Source of the DNA: Promerops cafer
Lineage: Eukaryota > Chordata > Aves > Passeriformes > Nectariniidae
Assembly (NCBI GenBank): GCA_013398275.1
Contig: VZSE01006618.1
Location: 126,683 to 190,682 of the forward strand
DNA: 64,000 bases
Reading direction: 5' to 3'
Part shown: piece by piece, positions 1 to 13,500 of the stretch
Layout of the letters: the number at the start of each line of letters is the position of its first letter
Numbering within the stretch: the stretch's first letter is position 1
Position numbers and translations under genes: made by a program
Notes under the pieces: model-generated
What the model was told of the DNA's origin: nothing
The model's input: the letters and a program-made list of their open reading frames with translations, nothing else
Databases searched by the model: none

Positions 1-1735
1 ACGTCATTCCCTCAGGGCAGAACAGCACTTGTGCTTTTTATCATAATTAGTTCATTAATACCACATCACTACTTTGTTGATGCCTAATCTGAGACTTCCA
101 CTTGCTTTCTTGTAACTACGTTTACATTTTTAGTTGTGATAGAGGAATTGGGAAAGAAAGTTATTGCACTGAACACACTTCATTTCCTTTTTCTTTTTTT
201 CACTTAATGTCCAAAGGATGTTTACTATGTACCCTTAGCAGACAAGCTGATCCACACACCTGTGCAGCCTCCAAGTCATCCCTGAGTCCATTTTCCCTTT
301 TGTTTTTCATTGGAGGAGGTCCTGCCTACTCTTAACTTATGAAGTCTAAATAAATTATTTAGATGCATATATTCCATTATTAACAGTGGATCTGGTAGCA
401 AACCCAAACATTTGGGTGTGGAATACCACACCCAAATAAGTTTTTCTTAAAATACGCTAAAAAATATGTCATTTTAGCATATTTGCTGCCACTTATCACA
501 GACTACAGATGTATTTTGATGTTTTTGTCCTTGATTTCTCCACTCTTACATCATACAGTACATTCAGCTTCATAAATGTTCTCTTCAAAAGAGAAAGATG
601 ATATCTTGATCTATATTAAGACCATCAAGGCCTAATGCATAGATGAAAGAACTAAGATTTGGGAGATCAAGGTTCTCAGTTTTTCATTGATCTGCCAGGT
701 TTTGCAAGCCAAGATGATACTATCCTCTTTACTTAAATGACAAAAATCCACTATGTTTGCTGTTCAAATACAACCTGAACTGCATGGATAAACTTTCTCC
801 TTGCAGAAATGTAGGAGTGTGTTTGTAGTCCCTTGGGACAAGACCTGAAATCCACTGAAGTTCTCTCTCCAAAGAAAAGGCTAACATCCCTTCTCATTAA
901 TTCAAGTGGGTTCTGAATCAGATCCTTAGTTTAACTTGTTTAACTTACTAGCTCTTTCAAGATGCAATGAGTTTCCTGGGAATTAGAGTGATAAAGGGAA
1001 ACCGATGACATCAGAGATTTCCTTCAATGCTATCATAAGGAGATGCCATTTGCTGAAATTATTTAAGTATCAGTCACAGAGTAATCTTTAACACATTTTA
1101 CTTCTCCCTAAGTACAATAAACTTTGAAAAATGTAAAGGTCTCTAAGAATACTAGAACTGAAAAAGAGAGCCCATAAAATATTCCCACCTTTACAGAATT
1201 TTTTTTCCCCCTCAAATGTTGACTGAAAATTTTCCTCCTTCCAAATAATTAGGGTTTGGTAATTCTTTATTCTTCAGTATTAGCAATATTTACTAAGTGA
1301 GTAGTGAGCACCCATATAGTAGGAGACCATGAGACCGAAGACCAGTCATGTACCCACTGAGGGCATTTTTAGATTTCAAAGCCATTAGCCACTTTCAGTC
1401 TTAGAAATTTCTATCACCAGCAATTTCACACAGGATCTGACCTGCTACTTTTACAGAAAAGGTCTGAAGAGAACAATCTGGTAAGCTACATGAACAGTTC
1501 TAGGAGTGTCACAGCATAGGAGTGATGCAGAATAGGAGAGATGCAGAATATATTCCGAAATTCTTCAGGATGCTCTTATTTTCCATCATAGAGTTCTAGA
1601 TAGTCCTAGGCTTAAGAAAAGAACAAAGCCAGTGTTTTGTCCCTAGTTTGGAAATATCCACGGGATACTTTCTGTTAAGTTTCCATGAATGTGATTGTCT
1701 GTTTCCTTTACAGATCCAATTCTTCTAACAGTTGT
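1..1735. other. Intergenic AT-rich sequence
   Basis: No exon or gene recognised on either strand. Contains a perfect 12 bp inverted repeat at 410-437 and a 16 bp imperfect tandem duplication at 1517-1548. Confidence 0.75.
410..437. repeat. Perfect 12 bp inverted repeat with 4 bp loop
   Basis: ATTTGGGTGTGG (410-421) pairs with CCACACCCAAAT (426-437) around AATA. Confidence 0.95.
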
Positions 1736-2560
1736 GGTGAGTTGACTGTGGCATCCACTGCCAAGTGCCCACTGCTCTATCACTCCCCTCCTCAGCTGGG
1801 CAGCAGTGATATAATGTAACAAAAGGCTCATGGGTAGAGGTAAGGACAGGGAGAGATCACTCACCAGTTATTGACAGAGACAAAACAGATTCAACGTGAA
1901 GAAAAATTAATTTGTTTTATTGCCAGTTAAATCAGAGTAAGAATGAGAAATAAAAGCAAAACCTTAAAACATCTTCCCCCATCCCTCTCCTTTTCTCAGG
2001 CTCTTGATTTTCTCTGCCTCCTGCCCACAGCAGCACAGGGGGACAGGGAATGGGGGCTGTACCTCATGAGGGCTGTGGTCAGTTCATCACACATGGGAGC
2101 TTCCCACAGGGTCACAGCCTCCTTCAGGCACTTCCACCTGCTCTGGCATGGGGTGCTCCACAGACTCTAGGTGGACCCCTGCTCCCCCGTGGTCCTCCAT
2201 GGGCTGCAGCAGCACAGCTGCCTCTGTGGGCTGCACCGCAGGCTGCAGGGGAATCTGAGCTCCAGCACCCGCAGCAACGCCTCCTCCACCTCCCTCTCCA
2301 CTGACCGTGGTGTCTGCAGGAGAGTTGCTCTCACACATTTTCACTCGTCTCTCCTGGCTGCCGTTTCACAGCCATTTCTTTTCCCTTCTTAACTCTGCTA
2401 TCCCAGAGGTGCTGTCACCATTCCTCATGGGCTCAGCCTTAGCCAGCAGTGGGTTCAGCTTGGAGATTCATGGCATTGGCTTTATTGGACATAGGGGCAG
2501 CTTCTCACTGAAACCACCCTACAGCCCCCACTGCAAAAACCTTGCCACACAAAGCAGGTA
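1736..2560. mobile_element. Degenerate avian interspersed repeat, probably ERV/LTR-related
   Basis: A GC-rich island in AT-rich DNA. Its ordered segments match a repeat family I know from bird, especially passerine, genomes: a block ending in GGGAGAGATCACTCACCA, an AATTAATT...TTATTGCCA block, GGGGGACAGGGAATGGGGG, GGGTCACAGCCTCCTTC, CTCCATGGGCTGCAG, and a tail with CATTGGC...ATTGGACAT. I associate the family with endogenous retroviruses, but this class assignment is from memory. Compared with the remembered family it lacks several middle units. Short open frames in it are eroded and no viral gene is intact. Boundaries are approximate and the orientation is unknown. Confidence 0.65.
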
Positions 2561-5500
2561 CAAAGTTTTTCTAATTTTCATTGATATTCATGATATATGA
2601 TATCCATGAGTACAGTTCATGTGAATAGAATTAGGTATCACAATAAACTGTCCAGTGACATTTACAACATTTACTCATACCAGAGATGTCAGGGGAGAAG
2701 AAATAATATTTTATGACTTTTTCTGAAGAAATATATTTCACCCTTTTTTTCTACCACTTTCAGAAGAATAAAACTTACTACTTTTCTAACCCTAATCTAA
2801 TCTAATATTTGAAAAGAGCTTCCAGCTTCTTAAACTCAAATATTCTTTGTGTAAATGATGTTTTTGCTCCTCCAGGTCATACACTGTGGATCAGTGATTC
2901 CAGTTCTAAATTTTGCCTTCAAGACTGTATTTAAAATTTTTCTCTCATATTCAAACTTCATATAAAGTATGCTCTTGCTGTGGCTGTTTTATGATAAGAA
3001 ACAATAGAACACTTAAGGATATTTCAAAAGTATTCCAAAGTGTAACCAAACAACCATAAGAGGATTATTTTTAGAACACATATTCCACTTTCATGCAATT
3101 TAAATCCCCTTTACAAAGGGGTACAGCTATTTATTATTCTCTCTGCATGAACAATCCTCAAGTGTAAAAGGAGTTCCAAGATAGGTTAAATAAGAACTAA
3201 ATAAATGATCCTAAGCCAATTAGAAATGCAGCAAGTAAAAATCTTTCAATGTCAATAGAAACACATTTTAAAATTTTTATTTAAGAGAATGAAGTAAAGA
3301 AGGCAGAATGAATAACTTTGTAAAATGAGGTATAACAAAAGACACAGAGAAAAAATTGATGTCATGTCCTTGGGAAATGAAGGTGTGATTGAAAAAAATA
3401 ACCATGCCAAGAAAAATAATTTAATAATTAAGAACTGTTAAAACTTAATAGGCTCTAAACAAGGAGATAAACATAAAAAGTGTTGATTAAAGCATTTAAT
3501 AATTGCACTCATAAATTATTAACTCAATAATTAGTTTATTATGAAAAAGAAAAATTATAACCAATGCTAACTTAAGCATTATACCTAGCATTCACTACTT
3601 TATTTGATTTTATGAGCTAACTTATAATATATATTCACCTGAATTTAATTATGTACTTTCCTTAGACATGTGGGATAAGTGAAAATAGTAATAAAGCAAA
3701 AGATACTGTACAGTCTCTATGTTCTTCACAGAAATTTGACTACAAATTGATAAATGAATATTTTAAGTGCTACTGTTCTAATTCTTTTGCTAAAAGAGAA
3801 GAATAATAACATTAATTTGTTGAAGGTGCATTAAAAGATCAAAGTAAAAAACTGGAAAAACACATTAATAAAATGCAATAGAAACTGACTGTAGTTGAAA
3901 TAGGCCATTTTATGACTTACTCTCAGTGAATTGGGTTTTTTTACAGTTGTACCTTAGGGGTTTTTAAGTCTATATAATTTCAGATAGTTTAAAACAGTCT
4001 CACAAATTATTAGAAAGAAGTGTGCAGAATAGCAATAATATTAAAAATTTTTTTAGTACCAGCATTGTCTTTATATTGTTTTGTTTAGATGCCTTTCCAA
4101 GTCTAGTACAATTATTGAAGTGTGAGAGTCATTAGGTTGTCCCTACTGTTTGGAGTTTTCCTTAGTTTGGAGTCAATAAATGCATTTAGAAAATTTCAAG
4201 ACAAATTTCAAGAAAGCATGTTTTACTCTTTCATCACTTTTGTCAAGCTCTAGATGATAGTCAAAACACTCCCTAACCCCTCCCCTTCCTAAAGAGCGCT
4301 GTCTTTCTCTGCTGATTCTGAATAGTTTATAGCCACTTGTTGTAACATGCCAGAAGCTCAAGTTATCCCACCATTTTTCCATGATTGCTTACACTGTAAT
4401 TCTTGGGCTTCACAATGTTTTCCATTGGTGTAGATGCATTTTAGTTAGGCTATCAATCCTGGCACCTTTTTAGGGGAAGAAAACCTAATTCCTGTGTGAC
4501 TGTTCTCAGGTGCTTCCATGATTTCTAACACTTCAAAACACACCCCTGCTGCACAAATTAGTTCAGGGGCAATTGAAATCTGCTAGTGTCCACTTGCACA
4601 CCACCCTTGAATATTTTTGATCATCAGGCCTGCTAATGACAAATGGGTGCACCTGTCTTAAAGGGAGAAAAGGATCTTCACTCAGGACTTAACAGGCCTC
4701 ATTAAAGGAGTTTTAAACTAGATTTGAAGAGGAAAGAGGATAAAAACAGGCTCACTAGAAATAAGCCTGGGAGCACCATCATGATCAAAACCCACAAAAT
4801 TCTGCCAGGGACCAGTCTGATCAGTCTCAGATTCAGATACTGATCTGTTATTCTCTTAATCTGCTTCCTATTTCTTCCTTCATCATTCCCTGCAACTGGA
4901 ACAATGGAGGAGAATTTCTCATGTGCTCCTGATCCCTTAACCAGTCAGTCTCAAGATGCTGAGTTCCCTTTTTGATTGCCCTTAAACTTCTTACTGCAAT
5001 TTAATCACTGCCTGCTTGAAAAAGTATTAATAGTTAATAATCTGAGAGCTGTACTAGAGTAGAAAATTTCCTCCTAATGTCTTTAACACAGGCTTTGAGG
5101 GGCAGCAGACTTTCTTTAAGAAGTGGATCCAGTGTGCATATTGGTTTTTTTGTTCCTCTCGGAAGAAAGTCTCCTATGACAATGACATGTCTCTTTTTCT
5201 TTTTCTGTATGGAAGCAGACTTGAAACAGGGAGTAGGCTGACTTAACCTCAGAGACATCTCTGACCTAGATGAACAATCCTTCTTGTTGCTGTTCAGCTG
5301 CACTTGCAAAGCCTTGTACCTGTTATATACCAGGGCACCTGGGAGGGTGGGGTAGTAATGGAGGGGAAGCTCCACTGTGCAAGGCAGAAAATCGTCACCA
5401 TTTCCCCCCTGTATCTCTTAAGTCCTGATGTTCTGCAGATTACAGATAGGATAGGGAATCCCCTTTATCATGCACCCTGTCTGCCTGACAGATTTGTCCC

Positions 5501-7124
5501 TGGGAAGGTAGGGAGTTTTTCAAGTAGTCTGTCTTTCACTCAGACTCTCTGATGCTGCTTAATCTAGTCACCTCCTCTCACAGCTCTGTCACTAAGCGGA
5601 GGTGTTCCTGGACAAACTTCCCACAGGTGTGCTCACTGCCAGCATTCTTGCATAGGGCACATCCTGCATGTGACACCTCCGCAGGCAAATGCACAAGATG
5701 AGATACAAGTTAGCAAGACTATGATAGCATAAGAAATCTTTGGTGGTTCTAGGATGAATAGGGAAAGACTTGGTGAACTGCAAATTAAACGTAGATGATA
5801 AGACCAAGAAGGTCATATTGCCTTTTTAATGTGTTTTTTCTCTCCTTCTATCTCCTCTTATTTTATAAAAACAACAACAACAACAAAAGTCTTTACTGAA
5901 AAGAGTTTATAGTGATGAGCCTCTTGGCACAGTTAATACCAGTAACATGAAGATAAAAGTCAGGTTAGAGCCAGGAGAGAATGTCAAAGGATAAAGTTCC
6001 ATGAGGTAAGTGACCTGATTTAAAGCCTTGCTTTTACCAAAAGGAGAGATTCCCCACGCTTTGCCATATGCAGACATTAACACCCATAAACCAGCATTGT
6101 TAGTCACATGCTCTCAGTCTTTTGTGCTGGCTCTGGCATTTTTCTCACCCTGTGCTGAACCAGTCCAGCTTGCTAAATAGGCAAAAAGCAAATCCATGAA
6201 CAGTTACAAGAAGAAGTGATTGTTTATTCAACAGTGGTTCATAAGAATATTATTTTCATTAATCACACCAAGAGAAATCAATTTTCAAATACACAAGCTG
6301 TACAGGTAAACTGTATATTTTTGTTATTATCTGAGATCACATTCCCTCACTAGCCAAAATCACTCCCTTTTCAGAGGTGCGCCTCCAGGTTTTGTGTAAA
6401 AAGTACCTATAAAAACTACCTACAATCTGGCTTGTAGAAGGTGACACTGACAGAAATTTAAGAACTCAGACTGTAGAGAAAGAAAATTGCTGTGCCATGT
6501 GCAGTATTATATGCCTGAAGATGACACAACAAAAAGGAGAAGCCAGAATTGAACTTGGGCAGATTCAACTCAGATATAAGAAAGTGGGAAATTTTTGGGA
6601 GATGTTTCAGAACCAGAATAAAATTCTTGAAAAAGGAAAACAGGTTCTCCCTCTCCTGATATTCACAAATCATGACTCAGCAACTTTACAGAATACATGG
6701 GTTACTAAAACTCAAGGATTTTACATCTATATAAAGATTGTGCTAGGCCATCTACTAAAAAAATACTGTACACTTAAAAATGGGGGGGTTTGCCTCATAG
6801 TCAAGACATAGGTGTTTAACTTGGGATGCCAAGTACCGGGACACACTATTTCATGATATTGCAGCTTAAGTGATTATTACTTCGTATGGAAGACAATACT
6901 CTAAAAAATCAGCTAAGGAGGACAAAGCTGCATTTCACTATGACTGGATTCAAATTCTCCTGCTCTGACGCTCATCACAGTGAGGGAAAAAAAAAACTAA
7001 AGAAACTTCCCCTCTTTAATAGAAGGCTCGTCTTTGAGGCAGCTGGCATTCCTCCACTGGCAATGGAGGAGTGCTTGTCAAAAACCTTTTTATACTTTTA
7101 TTTGTGAGGTTTTCGACTACAGTT
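2561..7124. other. Intergenic AT-rich sequence upstream of CEP120
   Basis: Very AT-rich, especially 3,200-4,100. There is an (AAC)n run at 5,869-5,887. The longest open frame (about 113 codons, minus strand, 5,034-5,375) has no recognisable similarity. No first exon of a divergent neighbour was found. Confidence 0.75.
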
Positions 7125-7530
7125 CCACGGCCCTGTCTGACACTGCGAGCCACAGCACCGCCGCTGACCCTCCGGCTATGGGGCGGTGCGGGGGCGGTGC
7201 CGGGGCGGTGCCGGGACTCAGGAGCGGCGGTGCCGGGGCGGTACGGGGGCCGTACGGGGGCGGGGCCGGCGGCGGAAGCGGCGGGGCCGGGGGTGGCGGG
7301 CGGGAGCCGGGGCGGGTGATGTTTAAAGGCTCCGCGGCGGCAAAAGGGCGGCGAGTGGCGGCAAGGCGGGTGGAGCGGCCCGAGGGTTCCCGGTTTCCTC
7401 CGCTCCGCCGCGGGAGCCCCCGCGCTTCCCGGCCCCGGCAGCACCCGGGCGGAGCAGGGAGATGGTCTCCAGAGCCGCCGATCGGCTGCTGATCGTCGTC
7501 TCCGTGCTGGAAGGTAACTGGGAGAGGCGG
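7125..7530 (+). promoter_or_regulatory. CEP120: CpG-island promoter and 5' UTR of CEP120
   Basis: Base composition switches abruptly from AT-rich to strongly GC- and CpG-rich here, ending just inside intron 1. Several GGGGCGG boxes, which are typical Sp1/KLF sites, occur at about 7180-7260. No classical TATA box is obvious; a TTTAAA lies near 7321. The transcription start is inferred, not seen, to lie between about 7330 and 7450. The layout fits a housekeeping-type centrosomal gene. The open frames crossing this block on both strands are by-products of GC-richness. Confidence 0.85.
7462..7513 (+). CDS. CEP120: CEP120 exon 1 (residues 1-17)
   Basis: Starts MVSRAADRLLIVVSVLE, which matches the human N-terminus (MVSKSDQLLIVVSILE) apart from one extra residue after position 3. 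It supplies the first beta strand of the first C2 domain. It ends in phase 1 at a GTAACT donor. Confidence 0.97.
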
Positions 7531-10500
7531 GAGGGGCGCGGCCTCCGGGCTGCTGCGCGTCCCCTCTGTCCCGAGAGGAAGATGAGGGCTGGTCCTTGCC
7601 TCCGAGGTGTTTTCTCTGGTGGCGTGAGCGGGTAAGCCGAGCAGCGTTGAGTAAACCGGTTTCATTAATAAAGCTCTGGATGTACATATCTTAAGGCCAG
7701 GGTTGGCTACCCTCTGTTAGGTTTTGGAGGTATTTATGTAATATATTGTTTTAAATGAATGACAAAAGTATCCTTCCCTGAGGATTTGAGTTTTGTTGTT
7801 TGTTTGTTTTTTAAGTAGTATTCTGGTGTTTCTATCCTTTTGTAGCAATCCGCTCTAAGATTTTTTAGTAGTGTTGACTCAAACGTGTATCTAGCTGTTC
7901 ATCTTGCATTTCTACAGATTTTAGTTTCTGTGATCTAATTAGAGTGTGTGTGTGTGTGTGTGTGTGTGAGTTATTTGTTGGCATGTCTTTTTCTGTTTTG
8001 GGCTGTTTTGGAGATCAGTGGAGGTTTGAGTTGTTTTGGCTGAATGCTTTCTCTTTGTCAAGTAAATCCTATTATCTCTCTGTCCATTTATGTAGTTTGC
8101 CAAAGGAGCTTACGAATAAGATCCTGTCGTCTGATATGCCTGTAGTATCATCTCCCCACACTGTGATATAAGTAAATTTTTACTTCTTGTCATTGCACAT
8201 CAGAATAGTGGATGATCCTGAACCCAGGACCAATCCTATACAGTTTTAGGCACTCTCTTAATGTGGTAATGATTTTTTTTTTTTTTTTTTTTTTTACAAC
8301 AAGTGGCAGGAAAAACACTTTCCACTACTTTTATAAGATCATGTTTTTCTGTTTTGATGTCGGAGAGTCATAACATCTTCACTTGAAGTGAAACATTCAC
8401 TCTCTTTCTCTTGCCTGCTCCCTTACCTACTGGCAATGATAGATTTCTCAAATAATTCTAATTGCTTGCTACTTTGCTTTGTTACTTAATTTTCTGTTTC
8501 TTCACAAATAATCTGTTTCATGTTATGTTCTTTCATATTTCTGCGTAGTGCAGACACTTTCTCTTTAAAGAACAGAGCAGGGAAGGTTATATGGGAAATT
8601 AATTTCAGGTAACTGATTTATAGCATAAATCTGAGCTCTTGCATCTCTTTTAGTGATGGCACATGCAATGCCACTCTTTTACAGGGCGCTGTTTCCCAAA
8701 ACGACCCAAGCACATGCTTATAGTTGAAGCCAGGTTAGATGGTGAACAGCTGGCTACTGATCCAGTGGAGCATACTGATCAGCCAGAATTTGCTACAGAA
8801 TTAGCCTGGGAACTCGATAGGAAAGCACTTCATCAGCACAGGTAATGTTAAAAAGTGAAGTCTAATTTGCAGATAAAATGTACAAGAAAGGTAGTATGTG
8901 GCAACATGAGTGATATTCAAAAATTCTAAGGGGTATATTTTTACACTACTAAAAAACACCCTGCAGGCTCTTAAAGCAAATTAATAATGCTATAATTCAA
9001 ACATTGTAGTCAAGTTTCCTTATGTATACTGTGCACAAAATTAACTTCAAATCTGAAAAACCTGTGTAAATAGTTTTTGAAAATGTCAAGGAGATAAGCT
9101 GAGAAATTGAACATTTCCCTAGCTCTCATTTGGTTTTACAAATCTTACAACTTACAGGTTGTAATATTATGACCATATTATCAAAGAAGTTAAAAAGTCT
9201 GTATCATTTTTATTTGACAGACAAAGATGCCTGCATTTGCCATGTGCTAGATGTCTTATCTGTGCCTTGAAGTAGTCAGGTGCTTTACCCAAAAATCCTC
9301 TCCAGAAGTCCTGTTTTTAAGATGCCCCTACAAGTGAAATTCAAATTTTGTCTGAGGCACTGTGCTTATTTCTTTTATGTGGGTGAGGTATTTATTTGTT
9401 GTGAATGTCTTTTCAATAGCGCTTGAGACTCTGAGGCTCCAACGCGTTCTTCTTGAAAAATTAATCCACTTGTTCTTTCTTTCACTTAGTGATGACTTTT
9501 TATATGTTCAACATAAATTCAGTTTCTGACAATACAAAACTAGTTATATAACAACATTTGTATCATTGGCTTGCTGGAAACTTACAAACTTTGAGAATTA
9601 ATTGCAGAGGTACGTTTCATATTTAATATTTCAACTGAGTTAGTTTTTCAGGCTGCAGCGTACACCTATCAAACTCCAGTGTTTTGCACTGGATCCTGTA
9701 TCTTCAGCTAAAGAGAATATAGGCTATATTGTACTGGATCTAAGGGCTGCACCGGAAAAGAAACAGGTACGTTATGGGGTGTAAAGATTCAAAAATTTGT
9801 TTTGACAAATTTTTAACAATTGTTTAACAATGCTGTTACTGATAATATAATTTAAATTACAGCATAGGCTAAACTTTTGAGTCTCATTTTGGAATATGGC
9901 TGATGATGTATGGGGGATTTTCTTGCTTTTCTTAAGAGGAGAGACATCTTGGCTCTGAGAACATGCACAAATGGAAAAATATAGTTGGTACTAATCTTGG
10001 TTACTTCTGAACTGGATAATTGGATCACTAGCAACCAATTAATCTACATAATCTCATTATTTAATCAACTGTAAAATTTTATCTAAGCAATAGATATGGA
10101 GCAATTGAATTGAGTCTCCATCATCAAATCAAGTCTTACGTTGTTTTTTTTTTAGCGGGCTTCCATGGAAGATGATGTGTTAGGTGATCGTTTCTAGCCC
10201 CTTAATACAGCATAGAGTAAGCAAAATATAAGTGTTTATATAAATTTAATTAGCCAGCACCCTTTTATCAAGCTTGATCAAAACATACCTTTGATAGGGG
10301 TCATATAAGGAGCCTGGTGTCCTATTCTGACATCACTCTTCTAGAGAATTTTGAATGCATATGACTTACTGTGCAGTTGAGGGCTTGAAGGTTTTCTAAA
10401 AAAGATTTATGGTATATTTCTCTATCTAACTTTTGCAGTGTACAAGTCAGTGGAAAAATACCAGTATGTTCAGGTAGTCACCCAGTGACCATTCTATAGA

Positions 10501-13500
10501 ATATTTTAGTACAATAGTGTACTAAATAGACCAAATTTTTAGAAATAAAAAACAAGGTGTATTTCTGTAGATGATGAAGTAGAAGTGCTAGATTAAGACT
10601 GAGTTTTCTGTAATAGCAGTATACTATTTTTTTCTGGTTTTTTAAACACTTTTGGGTCTTATTTTTGTTTCTTTGCTATGTAGGCACCTAAATGGTATCC
10701 TTTGCTTAGTAACAAGTACCCTAAGTTTAAACCTGAAATACAAATTGGTGTTGCATTGGAGACAGATTCAAAAGCAGTGGTTGATGATTTTAAAGCAAAG
10801 GAGGCACCCCCTAGAGAAGGGAAGGGTAAGTAACATGACATCACTCACTTTGAATTAAAAATATTTCTGTGCCAGATGACATCACTTTTTGCAAATGTGT
10901 TGCTTTAAGTCTCAAGAGAATTTTAATTTCACAGCAGTTCCAGTGCAAATCCCTTGCAGCTGATTAATGTACTTTGTGGTAGTAAGTTTTTCAAGGATTC
11001 TTTACTGTGGTAATTGTGTGACTTTTACAGGGACAAATTGCAAACCAACTGGTATTTAAAATGAGAATCAGGGGCTCATAGTTAACTCCCTTGGGTATTG
11101 AACTTGCATTTATGGGCTTTAGAAATTTGAGGGAAATAGGAAAGGAGCTTCTTTATGGAAGATAAAGTTCAGTAGTTTGGGCTTGGAACTGTAAAGTAGT
11201 AAAATGTCTCATTTGTTGGATAGGCTTGCTTCTTTTCTAGTGGGTGGTTCTTCTAATTGTTAGGTACTTAAATTATGTACTATTGTTTAGGTTTTTTTTG
11301 TAGTAACACCTGTTTACTGTTGGGACTCATTCCAATTCTGGATTCTCTTGTTCATTTTTCTCAAAAGAAATCAGTGAAATGTGTCAAAAATCTATTGGAA
11401 CTCAAATGTTAACACTAGTAGGTGCCTTTATGTGCTGTGCCTTTAAGTCACCTTTTCATGTGTGACTTTTCTTTTTTTAGTGCAAGTTAGTAGTTGTCAA
11501 AAAACGAAAACAAGGTCTTAAAAACTTGATTTAAAGAGCCCCAAAGTAAAAACATATTTCCATCTTGCCCTGATCTCTCGCCCAAATGCCTATCTACCTA
11601 ACTTCTGAAAAATAAGCCTTTTGGTACAACTAGTGGATTTTCTCCAGCATACCTTATAACACTTTATATTCTTGCCCTGAAGGTATCTTTTCCCTAATTC
11701 TAAATTCATCATCTATCTGCTGATGATCTGTGGCAGTGATTTTGTGAAAGCAGAGTGGTCAGTGGCAGTAAATGTTTTACAAGCTTCTGGCCCAGAATTC
11801 ACTGACTTGGCTGCATTTTAGGATTGGTTAAGACAGGATTTAAGTTTCAGTGTAAGATAGCTTACTCCATTCTTTCAGATTTACAACAAAACACGGGGAA
11901 CTTTCCATATTGTAAAATCTGTAATGGAGGTAAAGAACTACTGTAAATTATTCTTTAGTCTGTACTTCCATGTGGTCTTTGTGCCTGCAAGTTCTCCTGT
12001 CCCGCATGACACTGGCAAAAAGTAAAAGACCTTTCTGTCTTTACTCAGCACTGTTTCCCATTTCATGTTTTCTGTGGAATAATTGCTACAAACAAGTTTG
12101 CTAGCTGTTTACTTTCTTTCATCATGTCGAAATTATTCAATATCATATTTATGTAATGGGGAAAAAATACTTCTGGGTTTTCATGCTTGTAAAGCTAATG
12201 TTCCAGGCATTGAGTATGACAAAGCTGGATTACCCGGTTCTAGTCTAGGCAGATAATTTTCCATTTTCCATAGTGTTCTTACAGTATGTCTAAAGCTTCC
12301 AGTATTTGAAATAGAGCTTTTTTTAGTTCACAAAATGCTATGTCATTATTTCTATTTGGTGCAGCCTGAGGGCTGAATGTGTTGAATTACTGGCACTATA
12401 GAACAGAAACTAGCAAACCAGAATACAAAGTTTTATGCATTGAAGACTTCAGATGAAAAGTCTTTAAATGAAATATTCTAAAGATCTGTGGAATGCACAC
12501 CATACTTGTTCCAATAGATTGCAATGTGCAGTTACTGTCCTGCATTTCCTTTAATGTGCAAAGTAAAGAAATAGCATGGTATACTCTAGCCTAGTGAAAT
12601 AAACTTCCAGTCACCGTAATGTTTCTCATGGTAACGCAAAATGAAAATAGGAACTAGAATTCTGTCTAGCATGGTGTTCAACATAACAGTTGTGAATAAA
12701 AGTTAATTTCAGAATTTTTTGTGGCTATTCCAGAGTATACCTAGGGACTTTTTTGTGTTTTGCAAGACTTTAGTACCAGGCATCAAGATCTTTACTTTTA
12801 ATTTTTCTTTCCATGTGTAATTTCCATGTGTAATGCTTAAAAATAAAATTACAATTATGTATCAGATTGCTGCAGCAATTATAAAGACCACTAGTTACTT
12901 ATGTTTATTTCTTCTCTCTTAGTACTCACCCTTTTTCGTGGACTGGACCCTAAAAGTATTGTGCCAGTCTTGAATGAAGAAGAAGGCTATCATCAAATTG
13001 GACCAGCAGAGTATTGCAGAGATCACTTTGTCTTGTCTGTAACCATTGCATTTGCCACACAGTTGGAACAGGTCTGTTTCCTTGCTATGTGTAGTTTTTA
13101 AGAAGTATTATCCCACATTATTATTTTCACCCTCCCATTCCTCTTGTGTAATTAGGGGTTTTTTATTGTTTTTTAAGTTTATTTCAAGAAATAACCTTGT
13201 CCCATAGTGAATTTATATTCTTTTTAAAACTTTATGAAGTCCTTAACATGTCAGAGTGCAGATGAAGTAAAATTCTTTTGAAGTGTTAAAGCTGTATTTC
13301 CTTTAAATTACGCATTCTTATGAAATGCATACTTCTCTACTGCAATATAGTTTAAAAAGTTTGTGTATAGATAATACCAGTCTTCAGTGTGGTGCCCTTG
13401 CACTGGAGTTCCAACAAGGTGAAATACTTTTCAAGTATGTAAGATAGAATTTGTATATTGCCTGAGGGAAGGACTTATTAGGTTGGATGAAGTGCCATGC

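Larger units (their letters stand above)
7514..8684 (+). other. CEP120 intron 1
   Basis: A 1171 bp GT-AG intron. It contains a (GT)n microsatellite and a run of 23 T residues, listed separately. Nothing else recognised. Confidence 0.9.

Noticed and set aside
1..7120. Search for a divergent CSNK1G3 first exon, expected head-to-head by human synteny
   Set aside because: No kinase-like coding sequence or second CpG island found; the neighbour probably lies beyond the window.
7034..7492. 152-codon plus-strand open frame overlapping CEP120 exon 1
   Set aside because: Gly-rich low-complexity translation, out of frame with the true CEP120 start at 7462, explained by base composition.
7016..7687. 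223-codon open frame on the minus strand across the CEP120 promoter
   Set aside because: It lies in the CpG island, is Pro/Arg/Ala-rich, is open on several frames of both strands at once and has no known domain. GC-rich DNA has few stop codons.
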